NCBI RefSeq assembly: GCF_014838715.1
Contig: NZ_CP061947.1
Location: forward strand, 186,001-250,000
Reading direction: 5' to 3'
DNA from: Algoriphagus sp. Y33
GTDB taxonomy: Bacteria; Bacteroidota; Bacteroidia; Cytophagales; Cyclobacteriaceae
Length of the DNA: 64,000 nucleotides
Part shown: positions 18,869 to 27,492 of the stretch, piece after piece
How the letters are laid out: each line of letters opens with the position of its first letter
Position numbering within the stretch: the stretch's first letter is position 1
Translations under genes and position numbers: made by a program
The notes under the pieces: model-generated
Told to the model about the DNA's origin: nothing
The model's input: only the letters and a program-made list of their open reading frames with translations
The model's database searches: none

Positions 18869-19245
18869 ATGAGAAACACGCTTGCCAAAGAAAAATTTTA
18901 GCTGTGATTAATGATTCTGAGCATGTCCTATCCTATTCCGAGATTAAAGGCGAAATAGGGAAGGTATGCAGCAGGGTTACACTTTATCGGGTTCTTGAGC
19001 GGTTGGAACAAGAAGGGGTAATGTATAAGATAGCCGATGTTGATGGTACATTTCGCTTTGGTTCTCAGTCTCCAAAAGATAATAACACTAGCTATGTCCA
19101 TTTTTCATGTGTTGCATGCAGGAACGTGACTAAACTGAAGGAGGATCACGTCACTTTCTCCAGTCTTTCAAAGCATCAAGTTCATTTTTCTCAGATTACT
19201 ATGGCAGGAATTTGCCCGCAATTCAAGAAATCTACCCAAACATGA
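18869..19245 (+). pseudogene. Fur/Zur-family metal-responsive repressor, early frameshift
   Basis: An ATG at 18869 starts MRNTLAKEK and then hits a stop. The rest of the protein, from ILAVINDSEHVLSYSEI onward, is in the next frame. One extra A in the five-A run at 18891-18895 would restore a continuous ~126-residue Fur-family protein. The winged helix (YSEIKGEIGKVCSRVTLYRVLERL) and the first metal-site Cys pair (HFSCVAC) are clear. At the C-terminus the second Cys pair expected in this family appears as ICPQF, so one Cys is missing. Either the gene is damaged, or the A-run is misread and the last Cys change is real. The internal start at 18904 would give a protein lacking its first helix. Confidence 0.75.
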
Positions 19246-19278
19246 AGGAGGAGCTTGGGATTTGCCTCTTCATGTTTG
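19237..19278 (+). terminator. Hairpin at the end of the Fur-like gene
   Basis: An 11-bp stem CAAACATGAAG / CTTCATGTTTG encloses a 20-base loop and overlaps the stop codon of the Fur-like gene. There is no strong T-tract, so it may only stabilise the 3' end. Confidence 0.45.
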
Positions 19279-19457
19279 CTACATGCAGTGTTTAATACAG
19301 ACTTTGGTTACTATGCGATTTTAGCTTACGGGGATGTCTGGTTGAAGAAATATCCGAAAAAAATCATGTGTTTGCCTAACGATAGCGAGAATAGTAATTG
19401 CTGTTTTCTAGTAGTGGATAAATAGTGCATGCTATTTATATAATTATAAAAAAATCC

Positions 19458-19488
19458 TTTGCCGTTGATTTTTCAACTGTTACTTTTG
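19458..19488 (+). promoter_or_regulatory. Bacteroidota-type promoter of the copper gene set
   Basis: TTTG at 19458-19461 is followed after 19 bases by TACTTTTG at 19481-19488. The predicted transcript would start at about 19494, essentially at the GTG of the first frame, so either the mRNA is leaderless or translation begins at the ATG at 19535. Confidence 0.5.
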
Positions 19489-19492
19489 CATT

Positions 19493-19867
19493 GTGTTAAA
19501 ATCACTCATACATATCTCTCTTTGCTCAATACTTATGCTCAATAGCATGGTCTATTCTGTGATTCAGGGAAGTTATGAATTAAACAAGGCCTTTATCATC
19601 GAGAATTTTTGTGTCAATAAAGACAAGCCTATGATGAACTGCGACGGCAAGTGCTATCTGGCAGATAAGATGAGGGCTCAAAAAGAAAAGCAGGATACTA
19701 ATTCTGTGCATAAATTCAGCTCGGATTTCGGTATTTATATCCCGATTCCTAAGTTAGAATCAATTTATTCTAAGTCTTTTGTTTCAGCCAGTATGTTGGT
19801 AGTGGCGTATTTGGAGCCTTTCACTTCCTTACTGGTTCGTGAAGTGGTCAAGCCTCCCCGGCTCTGA
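19493..19867 (+). CDS. Small Cys-containing membrane protein, copper-set gene 1 (124 aa)
   Basis: An N-terminal hydrophobic segment (SLIHISLCSILMLNSMVYSVI) is followed by an extracytoplasmic part with ENFCVNKDKPMMNCDGKCYLADK, that is, C-x(8)-C-x(3)-C with adjacent Met residues. This could bind copper, but it is inference. A second hydrophobic stretch (SASMLVVAYLEPFTSLLV) may be a transmembrane helix. The frame begins with GTG at 19493; ATG at 19535 is an alternative given the promoter position. It precedes the MbnP-like gene on the same strand by about 250 bases. Confidence 0.6.
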   Translation: MLKSLIHISLCSILMLNSMVYSVIQGSYELNKAFIIENFCVNKDKPMMNCDGKCYLADKMRAQKEKQDTNSVHKFSSDFGIYIPIPKLESIYSKSFVSASMLVVAYLEPFTSLLVREVVKPPRL

Positions 19868-20117
19868 TTTTTTATATATTTCCTAATCTTTTCCTTTAAT
19901 TCGGCTATAGGTAGCTGCCAAGCATTGGCTATGGTTTCGGGTTTGCTTAGTCTAGTTGGCTGCATGCCTGGGGAGAGGATATATCCCGGGATTTCTTGAG
20001 ATTATAATATACTAAAGAGTATGTGTTTCTCTTTGGTTTAAAATCTATCTTCATATTTTATATGTAGATGGATAGGTGTGTCTTGTTGTGAATAAAAAAA
20101 AAATAATATAAATAAAA

Positions 20118-20990
20118 ATGAAATTATATAATAATATTTTTGGTGTGCTGGCTCCAATGGTATTGGGGCTAACGCTGGTTATCTTGACTTCTTGTAGTGA
20201 TGATGATCCTGCGCCGGATTTAACAAAGACCGGTGATTTCTCCATTGAATTTGATACTATAGTCGGAGAGGAGACATTTGGTATGGAGCCGCGCCAATAC
20301 ACCAATGCAAGGGGAGAAGCGTTTTCCATCAGAACCCTCCGGTATTTTATCAGTAATATCAAGCTTTACACAGCGTCCGGGGAAGAATACATGGTTCCTC
20401 AGGAAGAAAGTTATTTTTTGATCCAGGCTGAGGATCGGGATACCCGTTTTACCAAAGTCACCGCTCCGGAAGGAGACTATACCAAAATATCATTTGTGCT
20501 GGGCGTGGATAGTTTGAGAAATACCATGTCCGTGGATCAGCGTCCGGGTGTATTGTCCTTTGATCCTGATCAAGGTCATGGGGGTGGAGGGATGTACTGG
20601 GGATGGAACAGCGGCTATATCTTTTTTAAATTTGAAGGGAACTGTGATTTGATCTCTGATGATCAGCAGGGGGATCCAACAGGAAACAGGCAGTTCAAAT
20701 ACCACATCGGCGGATTCGGCGGATACAGTGCCCCTACATTGAACAACATCAAAGAAATCACGCTGGATCTGAACCAGGGAGGCATCGCTCAAGTGCGGGA
20801 AGGATTGAGAAGTAATGTGCATCTCTTTGTGGATGTGATGAACGTGTTCAATGGGCAGCATACATTCAGTATTCAGGAGCATCCCAATGTGATGTTCAGT
20901 GACTACAGTGTCAACATTGCAAATAATTTCCCCGGAATGTTTTCCCATGACCATACAGAAAATTTCAGCAAAGGGGAGGAGGGACTTTAA
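20118..20990 (+). CDS. MbnP-family copper-binding lipoprotein (290 aa)
   Basis: The lipoprotein signal ends in LTSC (Cys26). The body matches the MbnP family: beta strands FSIEFDTIVGEE, RTLRYFISNIKLY and the signature MYWGWNSGYIFFKFEG at about residues 159-174. In MbnP a tryptophan is oxidised to kynurenine by its partner MbnH and helps bind copper; W161 and W163 are the candidates here. The MbnH-like gene follows immediately, with only the stop codon between, which supports this assignment. Role: binding copper outside the inner membrane. The exact residue used cannot be named from sequence alone. Confidence 0.85.
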   Translation: MKLYNNIFGVLAPMVLGLTLVILTSCSDDDPAPDLTKTGDFSIEFDTIVGEETFGMEPRQYTNARGEAFSIRTLRYFISNIKLYTASGEEYMVPQEESYFLIQAEDRDTRFTKVTAPEGDYTKISFVLGVDSLRNTMSVDQRPGVLSFDPDQGHGGGGMYWGWNSGYIFFKFEGNCDLISDDQQGDPTGNRQFKYHIGGFGGYSAPTLNNIKEITLDLNQGGIAQVREGLRSNVHLFVDVMNVFNGQHTFSIQEHPNVMFSDYSVNIANNFPGMFSHDHTENFSKGEEGL

Positions 20991-22085
20991 GTGCAGATGA
21001 GAAGTAAATCGACGTTTAATCGGATTCTCCATCCTTTGTCCCTGGGTGTATTGTTGTTCATTTCAGTTTCCTCCTGTCACTCAGGGGAGGGGGAGCCAGA
21101 GATATTTCAAGGGTTTGTGCAGCCAAATCACTTTCCGGAAGCGTCGTATGATTTCTCCGGAAACGAAGTGACCAAGGAAGGGTTTGAATTGGGGAAAAAG
21201 CTCTTTTTTGAGCCAAGGCTCTCACGTAACAATACCATTGCATGTGGGAGTTGCCACATTCAGACTGCGGCTTTTACCCATCACGGGCATGACGTAAGCC
21301 ACGGTATTGATGATCAGTTAGGCATCCGAAATCCCATGCCGATAATGAACCTCGCATGGGGAGACGAATTTTTCTGGGACGGAGGTGTCTTTGACCTGGA
21401 TCTTGCAGCGATCAATGCCATCACCAACCCTGTGGAAATGGATGAAAATTTGCCCAATGTCCTTAAAAAGCTTCGTGAACACCCCGAATATCCAGAGCTT
21501 TTTAAAAAGGCCTTTGGGACGGCAGAAATTACAGATGCAAGGTTCTTGAAAGCATTGTCCCAATACATGCTGATGGCGGTGAGTGCGAATTCGAATTACG
21601 ATAAAGTGAAAAGAAATGATTCGGGGGCTGTGTTTTCCGATGGACAGCTGGCAGGTTATCAGGTTTTTCAGAAAAACTGTGCAACCTGCCACAGCGAGCC
21701 CTTACTTACCGATAGAAGCTACCGAAACAATGGACTCGCACCTAACCGGGTAGATGATAAAGGGAGGTATGGGGTTACGCTGAATGAAGCTGACAGCTAT
21801 AAGTTCAAGGTGCCTAGCCTGAGAAACTGGCAATACACCGGCCCATATATGCACGACGGTAGATTTCTGACGCTTAATCGGGTGATTGAGCACTACCGAA
21901 CAGGCATGGTAGATTCGGAATTTCTGGATCCGGTATTCCGAAATGACGACGGATCTATTGGTGTCAATATGACCGATGAAGAAAAAAATAACCTGATAGA
22001 ATTTCTTAACACATTAAATGACCGGGATTTTGTGACCGATCCACTGCTTGCAGAACCTGTTCTTAACAGCACTATAATAAAATGA
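20991..22085 (+). CDS. MbnH-like di-heme c-type cytochrome peroxidase (364 aa)
   Basis: Exported di-heme protein of the cytochrome-c peroxidase/MauG superfamily. Two heme-binding motifs are visible: CGSCH near residue 85 and CATCH near residue 230. The signal ends in SSC, so it is probably a lipoprotein. The frame starts with GTG at 20991 directly after the MbnP stop; ATG at 20997 is also possible, and a purine-rich GGAGGAGGG at 20975-20983 precedes both. By analogy to MbnH it would oxidise a tryptophan of the neighbouring MbnP-like protein. It overlaps the next gene by 4 bases (ATGA), so the genes are translationally coupled. Confidence 0.85.
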   Translation: MQMRSKSTFNRILHPLSLGVLLFISVSSCHSGEGEPEIFQGFVQPNHFPEASYDFSGNEVTKEGFELGKKLFFEPRLSRNNTIACGSCHIQTAAFTHHGHDVSHGIDDQLGIRNPMPIMNLAWGDEFFWDGGVFDLDLAAINAITNPVEMDENLPNVLKKLREHPEYPELFKKAFGTAEITDARFLKALSQYMLMAVSANSNYDKVKRNDSGAVFSDGQLAGYQVFQKNCATCHSEPLLTDRSYRNNGLAPNRVDDKGRYGVTLNEADSYKFKVPSLRNWQYTGPYMHDGRFLTLNRVIEHYRTGMVDSEFLDPVFRNDDGSIGVNMTDEEKNNLIEFLNTLNDRDFVTDPLLAEPVLNSTIIK

Positions 22086-23050
22086 AAATTAAAATATTTA
22101 TCCTATTGCTGGTGATCACCATACCCCTGAGTGCGCTAGCCTGTGACATCTGCGGATGTGGAGTAGGAAGTTATTACCTTGGAATTCTGCCGGATTTCAG
22201 CGATAAGTTCGTTGGCGTTCGCTATCAATCCAAATTACTCACAACCCATCTTGGTCCAAGCGGAAATCGGACGCTGCTCACTTCGGATGAGACATACAGG
22301 AGCATCGAAGTATGGGGAGCGTGGAACTTTGGCAGCAGGTGGAGAATTATGGCGATTCTACCTTATAATTTCAATACCCGCATGATCGAGCAGGGAAGCA
22401 CCAAAGGCTATAAAGAAGGATTGGGTGATGTGGTTGGGATACTTAACTATAAGTTGTTTGAGTCACGGGTGACCACTGAGAGTTCGAAGTTTCTGGCGCA
22501 TTCGCTATGGTTAGGGGCAGGAGTAAAAGCGCCTACGGGCAGATACGAAGCCGGCGAGCAGGTGATGTCTGATTCCCCCAATAATTTTCAGCTAGGATCA
22601 GGAAGTACTGATTTTTTATTCAATTCGGCTTACGATGTAAGACTGATGGACCTAGGGGTAAATGTAAATGCCAGTTACAAGGTAAACACGGAAAATAATT
22701 TTGATTATCGGTATGGTAACAAATTTACGGGGAATTTTCTGGTCTACTACAAATTTAACATTCAGGATAAGATCAGGATTTCACCTAATGTAGGATTGCT
22801 TTACGAAACACAGCCACAGGATATGCTATACAATAAATATAAGGTTTATCAGTCAGGAGGAGATTTGCTAAGTAATGTAATGGGGGTGGAGATGAACATT
22901 GGTTCCGTCTCTATTGGCGCAAATTACCAAATTCCCATTTCTCAAAATCTTGCCAATAATCGGGCTGTTACGGGGAACCGGTTAATGACGCATATTTCTT
23001 TTAACCTGAAGAAAAAAGAGAAAATGGAAGAGCGCATTTTCGAGTTATAA
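22082..23050 (+). CDS. Porin-like outer-membrane protein of the copper set (322 aa)
   Basis: The signal peptide ends at LSALA, and the mature protein begins CDICGCGVG, a compact Cys motif at the very N-terminus that could hold a metal or form a disulfide. The rest is predicted beta-barrel with alternating strands. The start overlaps the MbnH-like stop by ATGA. The coupled order MbnP, MbnH, barrel suggests passage or surface exposure of copper, which is inference. The C-terminal tail (FNLKKKEKMEERIFEL) is charged and unusual after the last strand (HISFNL). Confidence 0.75.
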   Translation: MKIKIFILLLVITIPLSALACDICGCGVGSYYLGILPDFSDKFVGVRYQSKLLTTHLGPSGNRTLLTSDETYRSIEVWGAWNFGSRWRIMAILPYNFNTRMIEQGSTKGYKEGLGDVVGILNYKLFESRVTTESSKFLAHSLWLGAGVKAPTGRYEAGEQVMSDSPNNFQLGSGSTDFLFNSAYDVRLMDLGVNVNASYKVNTENNFDYRYGNKFTGNFLVYYKFNIQDKIRISPNVGLLYETQPQDMLYNKYKVYQSGGDLLSNVMGVEMNIGSVSIGANYQIPISQNLANNRAVTGNRLMTHISFNLKKKEKMEERIFEL

Positions 23051-23095
23051 GCTGGTTTCAGAATCGAGTGCGGCTAACCAATTCTAGACCAATTT

Positions 23096-23188
23096 ATGCG
23101 AGATAGGGATTTCATGAAAACTCTGGTATACTCCTTCGTTTTTTCAGCAGCTATGGTTCTTTTCGGTCATTTTTCTACAGCGTATTAA
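23096..23188 (+). CDS. Possible 30-residue single-span membrane peptide
   Basis: An ATG at 23096, or the internal ATG at 23114, opens a frame whose body MKTLVYSFVFSAAMVLFGHF is one hydrophobic helix, ending in STAY. It sits between the porin and thioesterase genes. There is no further support, and it may be chance. Confidence 0.25.
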   Translation: MRDRDFMKTLVYSFVFSAAMVLFGHFSTAY

Positions 23189-23198
23189 ATTTCCCGTC

Positions 23199-23216
23199 TA
23201 ACTTTGATCAAAGTTA
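23199..23216. promoter_or_regulatory. Perfect 18-bp palindrome before the thioesterase gene
   Basis: TAACTTTGATCAAAGTTA is fully self-complementary and ends 43 bases before the thioesterase ATG. This is the form of a dimeric regulator site. The regulator is not known; the core TTGATCAA only loosely recalls CRP/FNR-family half-sites. Confidence 0.5.
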
Positions 23217-23259
23217 AACACCGTGTTTTTACTGATTAGAATACAAATACTTCCCACCA

Positions 23260-23646
23260 ATGACGATCGAAGAAAGAATCAACCAGTCCCAGACGCAGCT
23301 ATTCAAAGCTGTTTTTCCCAATACCACAAATCATTACGATACGTTGTTTGGCGGGACTGCGATGCATTTGATGGATGAGGTGGCGTTTATCACTGCTACA
23401 CGCTTTAGCAGACAGCGTATGGTTACGATCAGCAGTGACAAAATAGACTTTACCAAGCCAATACCTGCCGGTACAATCATAGAGCTTTGTGGGCGGGTAA
23501 TCCATGTGGGCAACACTAGTTTGAAAGTTCATGTAGAGATTTATATCGAACAGATGTACGAGAGCGGCAGGGAAAAGGCGGTTGCGGGTACCTTTACCTT
23601 TGTGGCAATTGATACCGGGAAGAAGCCCGTGAAAATCAACATTTGA
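23260..23646 (+). CDS. Acyl-CoA thioesterase, hotdog fold (128 aa)
   Basis: Small cytoplasmic thioesterase of the YciA/BFIT-like hotdog group that hydrolyses acyl-CoA. Key region: NHYDTLFGGTAMHLMDEVAFITATRFS, with the conserved GG and the Asp of the active-site helix, followed by the strand MVTISSDKIDFTKPIPAGTIIEL. Length is typical of single-domain family members. It stands alone between the copper genes and a repeat region. Confidence 0.88.
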   Translation: MTIEERINQSQTQLFKAVFPNTTNHYDTLFGGTAMHLMDEVAFITATRFSRQRMVTISSDKIDFTKPIPAGTIIELCGRVIHVGNTSLKVHVEIYIEQMYESGREKAVAGTFTFVAIDTGKKPVKINI

Positions 23647-23901
23647 CAGATCGTTAGGTAGAAATGGGGTGTTTCGTACCTATGCCACCTTCCGGTTTCC
23701 GTGAGACTTTTCCTGCCGCTACTGCCATACTTCTGAGCTTCCACAAACACGAGAGCCGTTATGAATTACGAAGCTCTGAATCCCGGTTTTACGTAGATTC
23801 CCTGTCTAAGCCGGAACAGGTAAAGCCCTGTTTTAACGTGCCGCTCTTTTGATGACTCAGAGTGAAAAGTAACTATTTTGTCTATATGGAGACAAACTTG
23901 T

Positions 23902-23964
23902 ACCCTATTGAATACATAAAGTACCTCCGCAAAAGCATTTTGTGGGGATCTTTGTACAAAAAGT
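23902..23964 (+). repeat. Upstream block shared with the HTCS gene (copy 1)
   Basis: About 63 bases (CCCTATTGAATACATAAAGT ... GGGGATCTTTGTACAAAAAG) closely match 42845-42906, which lies upstream of the HTCS gene. A weaker third match lies at 47408-47461 before the second SusC gene. Here it is followed by the MITE-like copy B and then the HTCS/glycosyltransferase chimera. Confidence 0.6.
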
Positions 23965-24031
23965 GAAGGAGTATTAGAAGTCTAAGATTGGGTACCTTTT
24001 CGATTCAGCGTTCACGACGAATTTGCTGATG

Positions 24032-24250
24032 TTAAACCCGGATTGTGCATTAGGTTTCGTCATAGCCTGTCCCGATGTAATCGGGAAGGGCATTAATTGC
24101 AAGAAAATCAGCCAGTTTGGAGAGTGAGTCCGCCGCGGCGGATATGGTGAACTCGAAAACAGCAATGTAATGGCTGATTTTGAAGCAATTAATGGCTGCA
24201 GTAACTTGTGCGCCGTGGCGTAGAATTGTTAATGCATATTTTGGGTTAAA
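24032..24250 (+). mobile_element. MITE-like element, copy B (219 bp, full length)
   Basis: A full copy, inverse to that at 12207-12426, with terminal inverted repeats TTAAACCCGGATTGTGCATT and the complement of TTTAACCCAAAATATGCATT. It contains the palindrome TCCGCCGCGGCGGA and a CCCGAT-GTA-ATCGGG hairpin. It has inserted between the upstream block at 23902-23964 and the chimeric gene. The distance from block to start codon is 440 bases here and 230 at the HTCS gene, a difference close to the element length. Confidence 0.75.
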
Positions 24251-24404
24251 ACTGTGGATTGGTTATACCTCACACTGTCTGTATTGAGAATTGTGCATGA
24301 GCATGTATGTCAGGGTAGATTGAGCTAGATGTGATATTTACTAAATTCCTCGGCGTTCAGTGCTGGCATATTATTTCCTCATGCTATAATTGTTCTAGTT
24401 AATT

Positions 24405-25496
24405 ATGAAGAAGTTGTTAGGCCGTGTTTTCTGTACTTTATTAGTGGTTAATAGCCTTTCCATTTGGGTGATCGGACAGCAGTCCTATCAATTTCGGCAC
24501 CTTACAACTAAAGACGGACTTTCCAACAGCAATGTCAGCGCTGTTTTAAAAGATAGTTATGGATTTTTATGGATTGGAATGGAGTCTGGACTAAACCGTT
24601 ACGATGGTTATGGGTTTAAAAGCTACAGCGCTGAACTGGGGTTATTACCTGCAAAAAATGAGATGGAACGTGCAGAATATGCCACAATTCGCGACCAGGC
24701 TGTAAATGTAATGTTCAAACAGGCAGTAGACACATTTGACGAAATTCTTAAGTCCTATGACATTCATATCGAAAGATCGATGTTACCAAACTTGTTGTGT
24801 AGGGAAGCTACCTTATGTCTACAGATTGGTACACCAGGCTTTGAATTTAATCGTATTGATCTAAGTGATAATATACGATTTATCGGTGCGCTGCTTCCTT
24901 ATTTATCAGAAAATGAAGATCGTAAACCATGGTTTGATGAACGAATTAAACGATATAAGAAAATTATCCTCGTAACGCAGGGTACTTTTGAAAAGGATTT
25001 TACGAAACTGACAGAACCCACCCTTCAGGCATTTAAGGATACCGACGTATTGGTCATCGTTGCAACCGCAGGCAACGGGACAAAAGAACTCAGGGAAAAA
25101 TATGCGTCGGAAAATATTATTATTGAAAATTTCATTCCTTTTAATGATGTGATGCCCTTTGTGCACGTATTCGTTACCAACGGCGGCTACGGTGGGACTT
25201 TGTTAAGTATCCATAACCAGGTGCCGATGGTAGCTGCAGGCGTACATGAGGGTAAAATTGAAATCTGCAGCCGCATAGGTTATTTCAACTACGGCGTAAA
25301 TCTTGGTACAGAAACTCCGGATATCGAGGCTATACGTAATGCCGTGAAAGAAGTATTGAATAACGGTTTATACAAAAAAAATATAGCTAGACTTAATGCA
25401 GAGATGGCAGAGTATAATGCTTATGAACTATGTGAAGGATACATTGCGGGGCTTTTTGGGGTGCAAAGTACAACCTCTACAGCTCGGGCGTACTGA
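24405..25496 (+). CDS. Chimera: HTCS N-terminus fused to UGT-like glycosyltransferase (363 aa)
   Basis: Residues 1 to about 78 (signal peptide, then YQFRHLTTKDGLSNSNVSAV and LKDSYGFLWIGMESGLNRYD) are nearly identical to the start of the HTCS at 43137, with related nucleotides too. From about residue 79 (nt ~24640) the sequence changes to the C-terminal two thirds of an MGT/UGT-like glycosyltransferase: IILVTQGTFEKDF, VLVIVATAGNG, and the nucleotide-sugar segment NFIPFNDVMPFVHVFVTNGG / YGGTLLSIHNQVPMV. The first part of the glycosyltransferase (acceptor side) is missing. The frame is open across the junction and ends normally, so this is either a live fusion or a pseudogene that kept its frame. 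The signal peptide would export a normally cytoplasmic domain, so function is doubtful. Confidence 0.8.
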   Translation: MKKLLGRVFCTLLVVNSLSIWVIGQQSYQFRHLTTKDGLSNSNVSAVLKDSYGFLWIGMESGLNRYDGYGFKSYSAELGLLPAKNEMERAEYATIRDQAVNVMFKQAVDTFDEILKSYDIHIERSMLPNLLCREATLCLQIGTPGFEFNRIDLSDNIRFIGALLPYLSENEDRKPWFDERIKRYKKIILVTQGTFEKDFTKLTEPTLQAFKDTDVLVIVATAGNGTKELREKYASENIIIENFIPFNDVMPFVHVFVTNGGYGGTLLSIHNQVPMVAAGVHEGKIEICSRIGYFNYGVNLGTETPDIEAIRNAVKEVLNNGLYKKNIARLNAEMAEYNAYELCEGYIAGLFGVQSTTSTARAY

Positions 25497-25851
25497 TCAA
25501 AACACTATTGCATCTGCTGTTTAAAAAATTCATGGAGACCTTGGCAGAAATGATAAAGATGATCTTTTTAGGAATTTTAGCGGGATCCGATGCTGTTGTT
25601 TCACCATGGTGAGTTCTCACAGTTAAAACCTAGTAAGCTTGTCAAAAGTCTTATTGGGCTTTGAATTGTCCGTTCTCATGAGTTTCATTTATAAAATATT
25701 CCTTTCGAAAAATGGAATCAAGGAAATTGAAATTACTATTTGCCAAGTGATAAGCCGGTTGACTTCAATTTAAGTGAAAAATGGAATGAAGCTCTGCGGT
25801 TTTGTTCCATTTTTTTACTTGGTTTCAGAAGGGCTGTTAGTTAGCACTGAT
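25497..25851. other. Intergenic gap between chimera and LacI gene
   Basis: Convergent gene ends. An inverted repeat at 25772-25820 (arms AAGTGAAAAATGGAA and TTCCATTTTTTTACTT) is a likely bidirectional terminator. I see no gene in the remainder. Confidence 0.45.
25772..25820. terminator. Bidirectional terminator-like inverted repeat
   Basis: Arms AAGTGAAAAATGGAA and TTCCATTTTTTTACTT pair almost fully around an 18-base loop. The A-rich and T-rich arms give a T-tract on either strand, between two convergent genes. Confidence 0.5.
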
Positions 25852-26871
25852 TCATTTTCTATTGGAGGATTCTCTCACCATCAGCCTTGCTTTCATGACC
25901 ACTTGTTTTGCGGGCTTAGGTATAGTTGAAGTGATTTCATCCAAAAGTAATCCAACAGCCTCTCTTCCTATTTCAAAAGTCGGATGAGCAATGGCAGTAA
26001 GGGTGGGCTCCACCACAGTTGCGTGAAATTCATCCGTAAAACCAACCAGTCCTACATCCTGAGGCACCTTCAATCCCTTGCTTTTTAATACTTTCATAGC
26101 AGAAAATATCACTGTATCGTTTACTCCAAAAATTGCATCGGGGATTTCGGGCTGGGACATTAATTGCTCTGCTACGAGTGCTGATTGGGCTATACTCAAA
26201 TCACAGTGTACTAGAAACTCAGGTTTAAAAGTTAAGCCACATTCCTTCAATCCTTTTTTATACCCCATTATTCGTTCCCTGCTTATATTGATGTTTTCGG
26301 GTCCTGCAATATGGGCAATTGCACGATAGCCATTTTCAAATAAATGAACTGTGAGGTCTCGGGCTGCTTCAATGTTGTTGATGACAACCGAGGAAAACTC
26401 AGTTGTCCTACATACTCTGTCAAAGAACACCAGTGGAACTTCCGAGCTTTGGATCAGGTCAAAATCAGAATAATCATGGGTGTCCTGAGCAAGGCAAACG
26501 ATCAACCCGTCCACTCTTAAATCCAGTAAATTTTGTAGACTTTCTCTGGATTTAATGTGGGACTCCTGAGAAGAAGATATAATTATATGATATCCTTGTT
26601 CTTTTGCTCCGCTTTCTATGCCACTGATTATAGAAGAAAAAAAATGGGTGACTATATCAGGGACTATTACCCCAATGGTTTTTGTTCGGTGCTTGAGCAA
26701 TCCAACAGCGAATGGGTTTGGTCTGTAATTCCAGGCTTTAGCCAAGTTTTTTACTTTTTCTGTAAGCTCCGGGCTAATATCATAATGATCTTTCAATGCT
26801 CTTGAAACTGTGGAGATTGAAACTCCCAGTTCGTTAGCCATGTCCTTCAAAGAAACTCTTTTCCTACTCAT
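25852..26871 (-). CDS. LacI-family transcriptional regulator (339 aa)
   Basis: N-terminal LacI helix-turn-helix (KDMANELGVSISTVSRALKDHYDIS, about residues 9-33) with the hinge region, then a periplasmic-binding-protein-like sugar domain (TKTIGVIVPDIVTHFFSSII to the C-terminus). Length 339 is standard. It is divergent from the SusC/SusD/GH95 locus and separated by ~620 bases, so it is the best candidate for local control of that locus in response to a sugar released by the esterases and fucosidase. The ligand is not known. Confidence 0.9.
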   Translation of the reverse strand: MSRKRVSLKDMANELGVSISTVSRALKDHYDISPELTEKVKNLAKAWNYRPNPFAVGLLKHRTKTIGVIVPDIVTHFFSSIISGIESGAKEQGYHIIISSSQESHIKSRESLQNLLDLRVDGLIVCLAQDTHDYSDFDLIQSSEVPLVFFDRVCRTTEFSSVVINNIEAARDLTVHLFENGYRAIAHIAGPENINISRERIMGYKKGLKECGLTFKPEFLVHCDLSIAQSALVAEQLMSQPEIPDAIFGVNDTVIFSAMKVLKSKGLKVPQDVGLVGFTDEFHATVVEPTLTAIAHPTFEIGREAVGLLLDEITSTIPKPAKQVVMKARLMVRESSNRK

Positions 26872-27492
26872 TATGAATTGATTAACTGGTTACTTTAAGT
26901 CTGTATTATGCTCTTTCAACTTTATAAGTCCCTGAATATAGGTTTTTAACATGGATAAATCCAATTCCCTTATTTCGTAGCATTATAACGTGTTGTATAG
27001 AACAAGTGTCGATAGGATCTGTTTTGCCCGCTCAAGAATTGAGTGAAAAGCTTTAATAGACTATGGTTTACAATGAGTGTTGCCGATTTTACTCTATACA
27101 GCAGAGGCGAATAGCTTGGTCTTTCCTGCTTGGATGACCAAATACTGATCCGTTTGGGATCAGAACGCTTTATTTATGAATAGTTTATAGTAGGTTAAGT
27201 TCCTCTTGTTCCGCAAAGGTTTGCGCAAAGGCTTGTGTAATTAATTATCTGAATTTGCTTGTGCTGGTATCAATATATATCTAAAATTATATAAATAAAG
27301 ATCTGGATTTTTATTTACTGCCATGGATTATATCCTGTATATAAGCTAGGATGTGAGCATATCATTTACCGGTATACCTATAGTTAACACCATTAGTTTT
27401 TATTGACTGATGGACTAGGATTTAGTGCGCTCTTTATTTAAAGAGCCATTGAATTCTTAAGTAATTAGAATTATAACAATAACCCCAAACCT
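26872..27492. other. Divergent regulatory gap between LacI and SusC
   Basis: About 620 bases without a convincing reading frame. It must hold the divergent promoters of the LacI gene and the SusC-led operon and probably a LacI-type operator, but I could not identify a clear palindrome. The end carries the leader motif ATAACAATAACCCCAAACCT directly before the SusC ATG. Confidence 0.45.

Noticed and set aside
23664..23852. 62-residue plus-strand frame after the thioesterase
   Set aside because: No signal, family or upstream context; probably chance reading of intergenic DNA.
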